Assembly (NCBI RefSeq): GCF_001884065.1
Contig: NZ_MACH01000142.1
Coordinates: forward strand, 186,001-250,000
From: Bacillus proteolyticus
GTDB lineage: Bacteria > Bacillota > Bacilli > Bacillales > Bacillaceae_G
Direction: 5' to 3'
Length of the DNA stretch: 64,000 bases
The translations under genes were made by a program, and so were the position numbers. Below the pieces are notes generated by a model. It was not told where the DNA came from, searched no databases, and was given only the letters and a program-made list of their open reading frames with translations. Positions 56,143-64,000 of this stretch are shown here, in pieces; the stretch's first letter is position 1, and each line of letters starts with the position of its first letter.

Positions 56143-57894
56143 TAAACTCCCTTTATTTTGCAATAAATACATATTATAGTATAGCCCTTGTTTACTAAGT
56201 AACTCCTGATGTGTTCCTCTTTCTATGATTTCCCCTTCATGCATAACAAATATTTGATCCACATCTTGTATTGTAGACAATCTGTGCGCAATCGCTATCG
56301 TTGTTCTGCCTTTTCGCATTTGCTGCAATGCCGTTTGGATAGCCTCCTCTGTTTCTGTATCAATATTTGCCGTCGCTTCATCTAACACTAATACTTTCGG
56401 ATTGGTTGCTATCGTTCTAGCAAAAGCAATTAATTGCCTTTGACCACTAGAAAATGCAGCTCCTCTTTCGACAACTTCTGTATCATACTGCTCTGGTAAT
56501 TTTTCAATAAACGTATTCGCTTGCACAAATTTTGCCGCTTCCTCTATCTCTTCATCTGTAATCTCTTCATTATACATACGAATGTTTTGCTTTACATTTC
56601 CAGCAAATAAAAATGCATCTTGCAGCACAAGACCAATTTTCTTTCGAATTTCTTGTTCTTCAAACTTTTCTAAATCTACTCCGTCTATTACAATATTTCC
56701 TGATTTAATATTGTAAAATCTCATTAATAAATTCATAATCGTACTCTTTCCGCTACCAGTATGCCCTACGAAAGCAACCGTTTGCCCTGGCTTTACGTGA
56801 AAAGATACATTTTTTAAAACGTCACGCTTTCCATCATATGAAAAAGTAACATCTTTAAACTGAATTTCCCCGTTAGCTACTCGTGGCTGTTCACTCCCCA
56901 TTTGAACAGGAGCTAAATCTTTATCATCCATTAAATGAAATACACGCGATGATGAAACAAGCGCTTGCTGGAAGAAGGATAGTTTCATCATCATCTCATT
57001 GACCGGCTGGAAGAAACGATGAATATAGTTAACGAAAGCATATAAAACCCCTACTTCAACAGGACTCTTTAAAGCATCGATTCCGAATAAACCAAGTACT
57101 AACGCAATTGCTACAATATGAACAAGATCTGTTGCTGGACGTAAAAGTAATGCATCTAGTTTCAATGTACGACGTCCAGCACTAAAATGTTTATTGTTCA
57201 CTTCTTCAAATTCTTTTCTCATCCGCTTTTCTTGCCGGAACACCTGAACAATATTCATACCTTGAATGGACTCATTTAACTTTGCATTTAATACACTCAG
57301 CTGATTACGTACCTCTAAATAAAAAGCTGCACTTTTCCGTCGATACAACACCATAATTGCAAACATTATCGGAATTAATATGAGCGAAAATAGCGCTAAT
57401 TTTACATCTAATAAAAACATCGCTACTAAAATCCCTACTAAAAAGACTACATTTTTCACGAATGTTGATAGTACACTAACATAAAAATCCTTAATCGCTT
57501 CTGTATCATTCGTTATGCGGGATACGAGCGTACCAATCGGCGTACGATCAAAGAAGCTTAATGACAATTTTTGAACATGTTCATACACCTCAACTCGCAT
57601 ATCTTGGACAATCTTAAAAGCGATATTTTGAAAGTACAATAAGTCTAAATAAGTAAATAATACTTTTAATAAATGAGCAATAATATACACTACAAATAGA
57701 GTTACAAGTGCTGATCGTTCAAAGTTACCTGGCACTAAGTGTTCATCAAGAAATTGTTTAATTAAAAAAGGACCCATCATTTCAGTTACAGTTGCACCAA
57801 CTAGAAATAAAAATGCTAACGCTAATAACCCTTTATAAGGCCTCATATAAGAAAGCAACCTTCTTAAATCACTCCGTTTTTTCTCAGCCATCAT
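56128..57894 (-). CDS. ABC exporter subunit, catalytically competent half (BmrD-like)
   Basis: 588 residues: six membrane helices (about 20-310), then an ATPase with Walker A GHTGSGKST, signature FSSGQRQLIAFAR, and a canonical Walker B plus catalytic glutamate VLVLDEATANID. It overlaps the preceding gene by 4 bp and so must pair with it as a heterodimer. It resembles the BmrC/BmrD multidrug exporter of B. subtilis. Confidence 0.88.
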   Translation of the reverse strand: MMAEKKRSDLRRLLSYMRPYKGLLALAFLFLVGATVTEMMGPFLIKQFLDEHLVPGNFERSALVTLFVVYIIAHLLKVLFTYLDLLYFQNIAFKIVQDMRVEVYEHVQKLSLSFFDRTPIGTLVSRITNDTEAIKDFYVSVLSTFVKNVVFLVGILVAMFLLDVKLALFSLILIPIMFAIMVLYRRKSAAFYLEVRNQLSVLNAKLNESIQGMNIVQVFRQEKRMRKEFEEVNNKHFSAGRRTLKLDALLLRPATDLVHIVAIALVLGLFGIDALKSPVEVGVLYAFVNYIHRFFQPVNEMMMKLSFFQQALVSSSRVFHLMDDKDLAPVQMGSEQPRVANGEIQFKDVTFSYDGKRDVLKNVSFHVKPGQTVAFVGHTGSGKSTIMNLLMRFYNIKSGNIVIDGVDLEKFEEQEIRKKIGLVLQDAFLFAGNVKQNIRMYNEEITDEEIEEAAKFVQANTFIEKLPEQYDTEVVERGAAFSSGQRQLIAFARTIATNPKVLVLDEATANIDTETEEAIQTALQQMRKGRTTIAIAHRLSTIQDVDQIFVMHEGEIIERGTHQELLSKQGLYYNMYLLQNKGSLQKAL

Positions 57895-59642
57895 ACGCCT
57901 CCTTTCTCTACTAATGCCTCTAACTGCTGGCTTTCGTACATTTCTTTATACCAACCATTTTCTTTCATTAATTGCTCATGTGTCCCTCGCTGCATAACCC
58001 TACCTTCATCAATAACAAGAATAAGATTTGCATGCTGAATAGCACTTAAACGATGGGCAGTAATAATCGTCGTTTTCTCTGCCCTTTCTCGTTTCAATGC
58101 AGTTAAAATAGTTTCTTCTGTTTTTGCATCTACGGCTGATAAACAATCATCTAATATTAAAATTTCAGCATTTGTTAATAATGCACGCGCAATAGAGATT
58201 CGCTGTTTTTGACCTCCTGATAGTGAAACGCCCCTTTCACCTACTACAGTGTCATACCCTTCTGGAAATTGAAATATATCATTATGAATACAAGCAATAT
58301 CAGCAGCCCGGGTAATTTCTTTATATGTAGCATCGGCCTTTCCAAAAGCAATGTTCTCCCCAATACTCGCTGAAAATAAAAAGTGATCTTGCGGTACGTA
58401 TGAAATTGCAGAACGCACACCGTGAAGTGTTAAATCTCGAATATCCCGCTCCCCAACTTTTAATTCACCATTAAAATGATCATACTCTCGAATTAAACAT
58501 TTTAACAACGTCGTCTTCCCTGCACCGGTACGTCCTACAATTCCTAACGTTTCACCTTTTCTTAAATTAAAGTAAATATCTTTTAAGTTTAATAGTTCAT
58601 TCTTTTTATAAGAAAACGAATCAACAGCGAATGAAACATCACCACTTGCTATAGTATTTATAGCATTGTCCCTATTCACTACATCTGAAGTTTGTGAAAG
58701 TATCTTCTCTACACGATCATACGAAGCACGTCCACGCTCCATAATATTAAATAGCCATCCAAACGCTAACATTGGCCATACAAGTGTCCCTAAGTATGTT
58801 GTAAATGTTACCAATTCCCCTACAGTTAATTCTCCCCGTACGACTAATAATGATCCGTAACAAATTGCGATCAAAAATGAAAATCCGACAATTAAGGAAA
58901 TCGTTGGATCAAATAACGAATCAATACGTGCAACTAGCATATTTTTATGTACGACATCTTCAGATTTTTTCCGAAATGCTTGTAAATCCTCTTTCTCTTG
59001 TCCAAGTGAGCGAATTACCTTCATCCCACTCATACTTTCTTGTACTTTATCATTGATTTCAGAAAACGATTGCTGTGCCTTATGAAATCTTCTATGCAAT
59101 AAAGTTCCATAATAATTTGTAGAAATAGCTACAATTGGCATCGGAATTAAACTTAATAACGTTAACTTCCAACTAATTGTAAATCCCATCGCTACGAGTA
59201 CACATCCTCCAACAGCTAATGAATCAACAAGTGTTAAAACACCTGACCCCGCAGTTTGCTGAATCGCCTGAATATCATTTGTTGCATGTGCCATCAAATC
59301 GCCTGTGCGACGTGATTGATAAAAGGATGGGCTCATCTTAGTAAAATGTTCATATAGATTCTTTCGCAGTTGACGAGCTAGTTTTAAAGAAGATCCAAAA
59401 ATCATAATACGCCATAAGTAACGTAATATATACATCGTAATTCCTACAACTACTAATAGAATAACCCAGTTCAACAATTTTTCAGCCGTTAATGTTCCAT
59501 TATTAATTTCATCTACTACAATCCCTAGTACTCTTGGCGCTACAAGTTCAAGAAGCGCGACACCAAATAACATAATAATTCCGATTATGTACGCTCGTTT
59601 TTCTTGCTTAAAAAACCAAGCTAAATTAAAAAACACTTTCAT
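57891..59642 (-). CDS. ABC exporter subunit with degenerate site (BmrC-like)
   Basis: 583 residues, same layout as its partner: six helices, Walker A GRTGAGKTT, signature SLSGGQKQRISIARALL. The residue after Walker B is aspartate (ILILDDCLSAVDA) instead of the catalytic glutamate, as in BmrC-type subunits, so one of the two composite ATP sites is degenerate. It is the first gene of the pair. A bmrB-like leader peptide is not evident upstream. Confidence 0.88.
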   Translation of the reverse strand: MKVFFNLAWFFKQEKRAYIIGIIMLFGVALLELVAPRVLGIVVDEINNGTLTAEKLLNWVILLVVVGITMYILRYLWRIMIFGSSLKLARQLRKNLYEHFTKMSPSFYQSRRTGDLMAHATNDIQAIQQTAGSGVLTLVDSLAVGGCVLVAMGFTISWKLTLLSLIPMPIVAISTNYYGTLLHRRFHKAQQSFSEINDKVQESMSGMKVIRSLGQEKEDLQAFRKKSEDVVHKNMLVARIDSLFDPTISLIVGFSFLIAICYGSLLVVRGELTVGELVTFTTYLGTLVWPMLAFGWLFNIMERGRASYDRVEKILSQTSDVVNRDNAINTIASGDVSFAVDSFSYKKNELLNLKDIYFNLRKGETLGIVGRTGAGKTTLLKCLIREYDHFNGELKVGERDIRDLTLHGVRSAISYVPQDHFLFSASIGENIAFGKADATYKEITRAADIACIHNDIFQFPEGYDTVVGERGVSLSGGQKQRISIARALLTNAEILILDDCLSAVDAKTEETILTALKRERAEKTTIITAHRLSAIQHANLILVIDEGRVMQRGTHEQLMKENGWYKEMYESQQLEALVEKGGV

Positions 59643-59733
59643 ATTTATCCTCCTCCCTTAAAATGAGCGATGTTTTCAGTTTACCAAAAACACAGAATTT
59701 TTAAAAGTTTTAAACACTTATTATATCCAAAAG

Positions 59734-59761
59734 AAAAGGACACTCGGTAAGAGTGCCCTTT
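59734..59761 (-). terminator. Terminator of yneF
   Basis: Arms AAAAGG-CACTC / GAGTG-CCTTTT with one mismatch and a 5-nt loop. Confidence 0.8.
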
Positions 59762-59766
59762 AGCGC

Positions 59767-59988
59767 TTATTTCGTTTGTTGCTTGTTCATCGCGCTCATC
59801 ATTTGATTGATTTTCTTTTGGGAAGGTTTTTGCCCCATTTGCATCATCATCATTTTTAGCATTTGTTCGTTAATTGGTGGATTTTTTTGTAAGTAATTCA
59901 TCATATATTTGCGGGCAATGAAAAATCCTAACGCCACGCCTGCTACTAGTGCTACTACGCCCACTAGAATACCTAACCACATTGGCAT
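59767..59988 (-). CDS. yneF: UPF0154 membrane protein YneF
   Basis: 73 residues: one N-terminal membrane helix (about 3-24), then the UPF0154 pattern [39 protein letters not shown]. Function unknown, conserved next to sirA and tkt in Bacilli. AGGAGG precedes the ATG. Confidence 0.92.
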   Translation of the reverse strand: MPMWLGILVGVVALVAGVALGFFIARKYMMNYLQKNPPINEQMLKMMMMQMGQKPSQKKINQMMSAMNKQQTK

Positions 59989-60066
59989 ATCTTTTCCTCC
60001 TTCATGTTGTCTACCTTACAGTGTACTAAAACCTTTTCAATAAGACAAGATACTATTCGACATTTT

Positions 60067-60507
60067 TTACACATATGTTCGTACTTGTTTGAGAGGATTT
60101 AACCAGCCGTACTTTTTATTTTCATAATCCATCGCTAAAAATGTTAACTCACACTTTCTAAGCACCTCAAAGAAAGTTGTTTCCATGGATACATTTCCAG
60201 AAGTATTCATTCGAATATATTGTGATTTCACGACTATTTCGCCGTATTCAGCTCCTGTATAAAGCGTATGAGTATAATTTGTTCTTTCATATTTGCCAAG
60301 AACACGCAAAGCTTGTTCTAATTTATGATGAATTTTCATTACTTGTAACGGCATCGTAATATACGTCATTTGTTTATATAATACTTTTTTCTCCGAAAGG
60401 GACCCAGATTCTGAAAATCGAGCAAATAAATCAAAAAACAAATATTCACGACCAAAGTAAGCTTTCGCAATATCCTCTTGAATTAAATACAATTCATACG
60501 TTTTCAT
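60067..60507 (-). CDS. sirA: Sporulation inhibitor of replication SirA
   Basis: 146 residues. It binds domain I of DnaA and blocks re-initiation when sporulation begins (B. subtilis knowledge). The typical N-terminus TYELYLIQEDIAKAYFGREYLFFDLF and C-terminus FFEVLRKCELTFLAMDYENKKYGWLNPLKQ match B. subtilis SirA (YneE). Located between yneF and tkt as in B. subtilis. GGGAGGGG precedes the ATG. Confidence 0.9.
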   Translation of the reverse strand: MKTYELYLIQEDIAKAYFGREYLFFDLFARFSESGSLSEKKVLYKQMTYITMPLQVMKIHHKLEQALRVLGKYERTNYTHTLYTGAEYGEIVVKSQYIRMNTSGNVSMETTFFEVLRKCELTFLAMDYENKKYGWLNPLKQVRTYV

Positions 60508-60623
60508 TTTTCCCCTCCCAATCTGGACAACCTTTTCCCTACATTATATAAGAGAAAATTTGCAATGATTGTCTGACTACGGAGAGAGAAAAAACTTTTT
60601 CTGTCGAAAAAACTCAACTACAT

Positions 60624-60656
60624 AGAAAAATCTCCCCATGCTGGAGAGATTTTTCT
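60624..60656 (-). terminator. Terminator of tkt
   Basis: Arms AGAAAAATCTC / GAGATTTTTCT with an 11-nt loop, 8 bp after the tkt stop. Confidence 0.85.
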
Positions 60657-60663
60657 AAAATCA

Positions 60664-62664
60664 TTAAAGCATTTCTTTTACTTTACGAACAACGTTCTCT
60701 ACAGTAAATCCATACTCTTCCATAATCTTCTCACCAGGAGCAGAAGCGCCGAATGTATCGATACCTAGTACATCTCCATCAAGACCTACGTAACGGTGCC
60801 ATCCGATTGTAGCACCCATTTCAATTGCGAAACGTTTCGTTACTGCTTTTGGTAGCACAGATTCTTTGTACTCAGCAGTTTGAGCTTCAAAGCGATCCAT
60901 AGATGGCATGCTAACAACAGCTGCATCAACGCCGTCTGCTGCTAGAGCTTTTTGCGCTTCAATTGCTAAGCTTACTTCAGATCCAGTTGCAATTAAGATT
61001 ACATCAGCAGTTTCTTTTTTGCTTGCAGAAACTACATATGCACCTTTTGCTACTTTTTCATAAGTGTCGTCTTTTGCACCTTCTAATGTTGGAAGATCTT
61101 GACGAGTTAACACTAATGCAGTTGGTGTTTTTGTTGATTCTAGAGCTAGTCTCCAAGCTGCAACTGATTCGTTACCGTCTGCTGGACGAATAACAGAAAC
61201 GTTTGGCATTGCACGAAGTGCTGCTAATTGTTCAACCGGCTCATGTGTTGGACCATCTTCACCAACAGCGATACTATCATGTGTGAATACATACGTTACA
61301 GGCAATTGCATTAATGCTGCAAGGCGAATTGCTGGACGTAAGTAGTCAGAGAATACAAAGAACGTACCACCGTAAGTTTTTAAACCACCATGTAGTGCAA
61401 TACCGTTCATTGCTGCACCCATCGCAAACTCACGAACACCGTACCAAATGTTTTTACCGCTGTAATCAGCTCTTGTGAAGTCTTTTTCGTTATTCATGTA
61501 TGTTTTGTTAGAACCAGCAAGGTCAGCTGATCCACCAAAGAATGATGGTACAGACTCTGAAATAGCATTAATTACAGCACCTGAAGAATTACGTGTTGCT
61601 GCTTTTGATCCTAATTCATAAGTTGGTAAGCTTTGTTCCCAACCTTCTGGAAGAAGACCATTCATTGCTGCTTGCAACTCGTTTGCTAATTCTGGATATG
61701 CTTGTGCATATTCACCTAGCATCGTGTTCCATGCAGCTTGTGCAGTCTCACCAGCATCTTGTACCGTTTTACGGAAGTTGTCATATACTTCTTCTGCTAC
61801 ATGGAAATCTTGTTCAGCAGTCCAAGCATATGCTTCTTTCGTTAATTTTGTTTCGTCTACACCAAGCGGAGAACCGTGTGAAGCTGATTTTCCTGATTTG
61901 TTTGGAGAACCGAAACCAATTGTCGTTCTTACTTCAATTAGCGTTGGGCGTTTTTCGTCAGCTTTCGCTTCTTCAATTGCTTTTGCAATTGCTTCAATAT
62001 CATTTCCATCCTCAACACGGATAACTTGCCAGCCGTATGCTGTATAACGATCTTCTACACTTTCAGAGAATGAACGATTTAAATCGCCATCTAAAGAAAT
62101 ATCATTTGAATCGTATAGCACTACAAGACGACCTAAGCCTAAGTGTGCAGCTAATGAAGATGCTTCAGCAGAAACGCCTTCCATTAAATCGCCATCACCG
62201 CAAATAGCGTATGTAAAATGATCCACTACATTGTACGCATCACGGTTATACTTTGCTGCTAAATGTCTTTCAGCCATCGCCATACCAACAGCTGTTGCAA
62301 TACCTTGTCCAAGTGGACCAGTTGTTGCGTCTACACCTGCTGTGTGACCATACTCAGGATGTCCTGGAGTTTTACTTCCCCATTGACGGAAGTTCTTTAA
62401 ATCATCCATTGTTAAGTCATAACCAGATAGATGAAGTAGGCTGTATAGTAACATTGAACCATGACCTGCAGATAATACGAAACGATCGCGGTTAAACCAC
62501 GTTGGGTTATTTGGATTGTGTTTCATAAATTGAGTCCATAATGTATAAGCCATTGGTGCTGCACCCATTGGCATTCCTGGGTGACCAGAGTTTGCTTTTT
62601 CAATCGCATCAATGGATAATGTGCGAATCGTGTTGATAGAAAGTTGTTCGATTGAATGTGACAT
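60664..62664 (-). CDS. tkt: Transketolase
   Basis: 666 residues, thiamine-diphosphate enzyme of the pentose phosphate pathway. Visible landmarks are the N-terminal [18 protein letters not shown], the ThDP/metal motif [37 protein letters not shown], and [15 protein letters not shown]. The start at 62664 (MSHSIEQLS) follows GAAGGGAAG; a longer frame upstream has no ribosome site. Single gene with its own terminator. Confidence 0.97.
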   Translation of the reverse strand: MSHSIEQLSINTIRTLSIDAIEKANSGHPGMPMGAAPMAYTLWTQFMKHNPNNPTWFNRDRFVLSAGHGSMLLYSLLHLSGYDLTMDDLKNFRQWGSKTPGHPEYGHTAGVDATTGPLGQGIATAVGMAMAERHLAAKYNRDAYNVVDHFTYAICGDGDLMEGVSAEASSLAAHLGLGRLVVLYDSNDISLDGDLNRSFSESVEDRYTAYGWQVIRVEDGNDIEAIAKAIEEAKADEKRPTLIEVRTTIGFGSPNKSGKSASHGSPLGVDETKLTKEAYAWTAEQDFHVAEEVYDNFRKTVQDAGETAQAAWNTMLGEYAQAYPELANELQAAMNGLLPEGWEQSLPTYELGSKAATRNSSGAVINAISESVPSFFGGSADLAGSNKTYMNNEKDFTRADYSGKNIWYGVREFAMGAAMNGIALHGGLKTYGGTFFVFSDYLRPAIRLAALMQLPVTYVFTHDSIAVGEDGPTHEPVEQLAALRAMPNVSVIRPADGNESVAAWRLALESTKTPTALVLTRQDLPTLEGAKDDTYEKVAKGAYVVSASKKETADVILIATGSEVSLAIEAQKALAADGVDAAVVSMPSMDRFEAQTAEYKESVLPKAVTKRFAIEMGATIGWHRYVGLDGDVLGIDTFGASAPGEKIMEEYGFTVENVVRKVKEML

Positions 62665-62730
62665 GCTATTCTTCCCTTCGCGTATGTTAGTAAACGTTTT
62701 ATACATTTATATGATAGCTTCCCACGCAAG

Positions 62731-62761
62731 ATTATACAACATGTATCGACAAATATGTTGA
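62731..62761 (-). promoter_or_regulatory. tkt promoter region with a dyad
   Basis: A TATAAT -10 on the minus strand (62731-62736) lies about 70 bp upstream of the tkt start. Just upstream is CAACAT-N12-ATGTTG (62738-62761), an inverted repeat where the -35 should be. A -35 hexamer of normal quality is not seen, so activation or repression at this dyad is possible. Confidence 0.4.
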
Positions 62762-62911
62762 TGTTTTTTTGATTTTTTATAAAAAAATCAATGTTTCCGG
62801 GAATGTATGGGTATTCAATATGACATACTTTTTTACTGTTTTTATTTTAGGAAGAAAGGGAATTATCTGTATTTTTATGCAAAAACATTAAATTCTCAAA
62901 TAAAAAATATA

Positions 62912-63030
62912 TCATCCATCTTCCATTACTCTGCGAAACAAATGAATACAACGCTCTAACTGAACATAAAGAACATCCTCATTAAGACAATCTCATTTTG
63001 AATCGAAATACGATCAATAATAATTGTCAT
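62912..63030 (-). pseudogene. Possible frameshifted small gene
   Basis: After GGAGG and a 10-nt gap the minus strand reads MTIIIDRISIQNEIVL, then meets a stop after 24 codons in that frame. Shifting by one base at the A-run near 62982 gives NEDVLYVQLERCIHLFRRVMEDG and a stop at 62912, a more natural 39-residue protein. One missing A could be a mutation or a read error. No family recognised. Confidence 0.35.
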
Positions 63031-63065
63031 CAAAATAATACCTCCACGAGATCATTTGCTTAATA

Positions 63066-63225
63066 TAAAGTGAAACTTTAATCAGTGGGGGTTGTGTTCA
63101 TCCCCCACTGATTATTAGCCCTCACCAATCGAGCTTTTACGGGCAGCAGGGCTTCCACCTAACTTCTTTGCTCCACCTGAATTTTGAGGTGGGAGTTTTA
63201 CTGCCCACAAATAGCAGGATAAAAA
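63066..63225 (+). repeat. Dispersed repeat, copy C (longest form)
   Basis: Begins TAAAGTGAAACTTTAATCAG, has the first hairpin (AATCAGTGGGGG / CCCCCACTGATT), the CTCACCAATCGAGCTTTTACGG segment, then the CTTCCACCTAAC...GTGGGAGTTTTACTGCC module shared with copy D, and ends GCAGGATAAAA. It combines the modules seen separately in the other copies. Confidence 0.8.
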
Positions 63226-63277
63226 TGAAAAGCATATCAATTCCACCTGCTCCTACTAATTCTAAAATAACCATCAC
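63137..63277 (-). CDS. Small membrane ORF running into repeat copy C
   Basis: 46 residues from GTG 63277 (next codon ATG), 9 nt after GAGGAG. The first 25 residues (MVILELVGAGGIDMLFIFILLFVG) form one membrane helix; the remaining residues are encoded by the repeat and look random and basic, ending at TAA 63137-63139. It may be a small membrane-protein gene whose 3' end was replaced by repeat insertion. Expression is uncertain. Confidence 0.35.
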   Translation of the reverse strand: MMVILELVGAGGIDMLFIFILLFVGSKTPTSKFRWSKEVRWKPCCP

Positions 63278-63402
63278 GCGTATATTCTCCTCAATATGCT
63301 TATACTACATACACACCCTTCTCATAATCATTACTTCTACTGGAACCGGATCAACAGATTCGGTTTATTCACTTATTAACTTCTAAACAAGCGCATAATA
63401 AA

Positions 63403-63424
63403 AGACATATCAATAGATATGTCT
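63403..63424. other. Short perfect hairpin
   Basis: AGACATATC-AATA-GATATGTCT, about 90 bp after the ynzC terminator; no adjoining T-run, so an operator or decayed terminator. Nothing else seen between 63278 and 63510. Confidence 0.4.
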
Positions 63425-63511
63425 AAATTCATCATTCACTATGTACTGAAACGATTGAAGTAGTATTACAACTGGAAAGCTATTACTCATGTATCTTTCT
63501 ATTAATATCAA

Positions 63512-63534
63512 AAAAGATGGGCTATGCCCATCTT

Positions 63535-63536
<2 letters not shown>
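63512..63536 (-). terminator. Terminator of ynzC
   Basis: Arms AAAAGATGGGC / GCCCATCTTTT with a 3-nt loop, touching the ynzC stop codon. Confidence 0.88.
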
Positions 63537-63792
<256 letters not shown>

Positions 63793-63819
63793 TCAAAACT
63801 GATTATTATCATACAATAG

Positions 63820-64000
<181 letters not shown>

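Overview
The window is a low-GC Firmicute chromosome segment that I assign to the Bacillus cereus group (B. cereus, B. thuringiensis or B. anthracis type). The evidence is purine-rich Shine-Dalgarno sites with GTG and TTG starts, spore-protein genes, a BC1881-type small protein, a DUF11 repeat-protein fossil, an SLH-domain amidase, and dispersed short repeats of the kind found in this group. I see no rRNA, tRNA, CRISPR array, intact insertion sequence or prophage.

The two ends match one stretch of the B. subtilis chromosome as I remember it: tkt, sirA, yneF, ccdA, ccdC(yneJ), yneK, cotM, sspP, sspO, citB. Here acnA/citB (partial), sspO, sspP and cotM lie at 1-4.3 kb. yneK, ccdC and ccdA lie at 37.6-40.5 kb. 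yneF, sirA, tkt, ynzC and yneB (partial) lie at 59.8-64 kb. Two blocks of about 33 kb and 19 kb interrupt this backbone.

Block 1 (4.4-37.5 kb) is mostly metabolic and is rich in recognisable control sites. It holds an MFS transporter and an AlaX tRNA editor. A BirA-operated bioY lies beside an acyl-CoA synthetase and a thiolase (B. subtilis yhfUTS type), followed by a long-chain acyl-CoA ligase with a cre-like site. A PP2C-type phosphatase is paired with a phage-like amidase. Other members are YitT, an orphan PAS histidine kinase, the mhqO-mhqD quinone-defence pair with two MhqR-type palindromes, a YerD-type glutamate-synthase-like protein, an old yellow enzyme, CarD, the complete hut operon (hutP-hutH-hutU-hutI-hutG) with its HutP terminator and a cre-like site, an RHH-methyltransferase fusion, a nucleotide kinase/DJ-1 pair, and a small unknown gene behind a LexA box.

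Block 2 (40.5-59.7 kb) is mainly envelope and transport. It contains an EamA exporter, an M20 amidohydrolase, an ABC-2 transporter with a truncated permease, a lipoprotein, the cidR/cidA/cidB module, a TauE/SafE permease, an SLH amidase, a NERD protein, a GH25 lysozyme with two SH3 repeats, and a BmrCD-like heterodimeric ABC exporter.

The items most worth a second look are: (1) five dispersed repeats, three of which start exactly at the stop codon of a co-oriented gene; (2) a DUF11 gene fossil whose two halves face opposite ways across a quasi-palindromic junction; (3) an uncharacterised 98-aa gene with a perfect LexA box; (4) a possible 80-90 nt small RNA near 27.7 kb; (5) the SLH amidase leader, where a hairpin separates the Shine-Dalgarno site from the start codon; and (6) the RHH-methyltransferase fusion.
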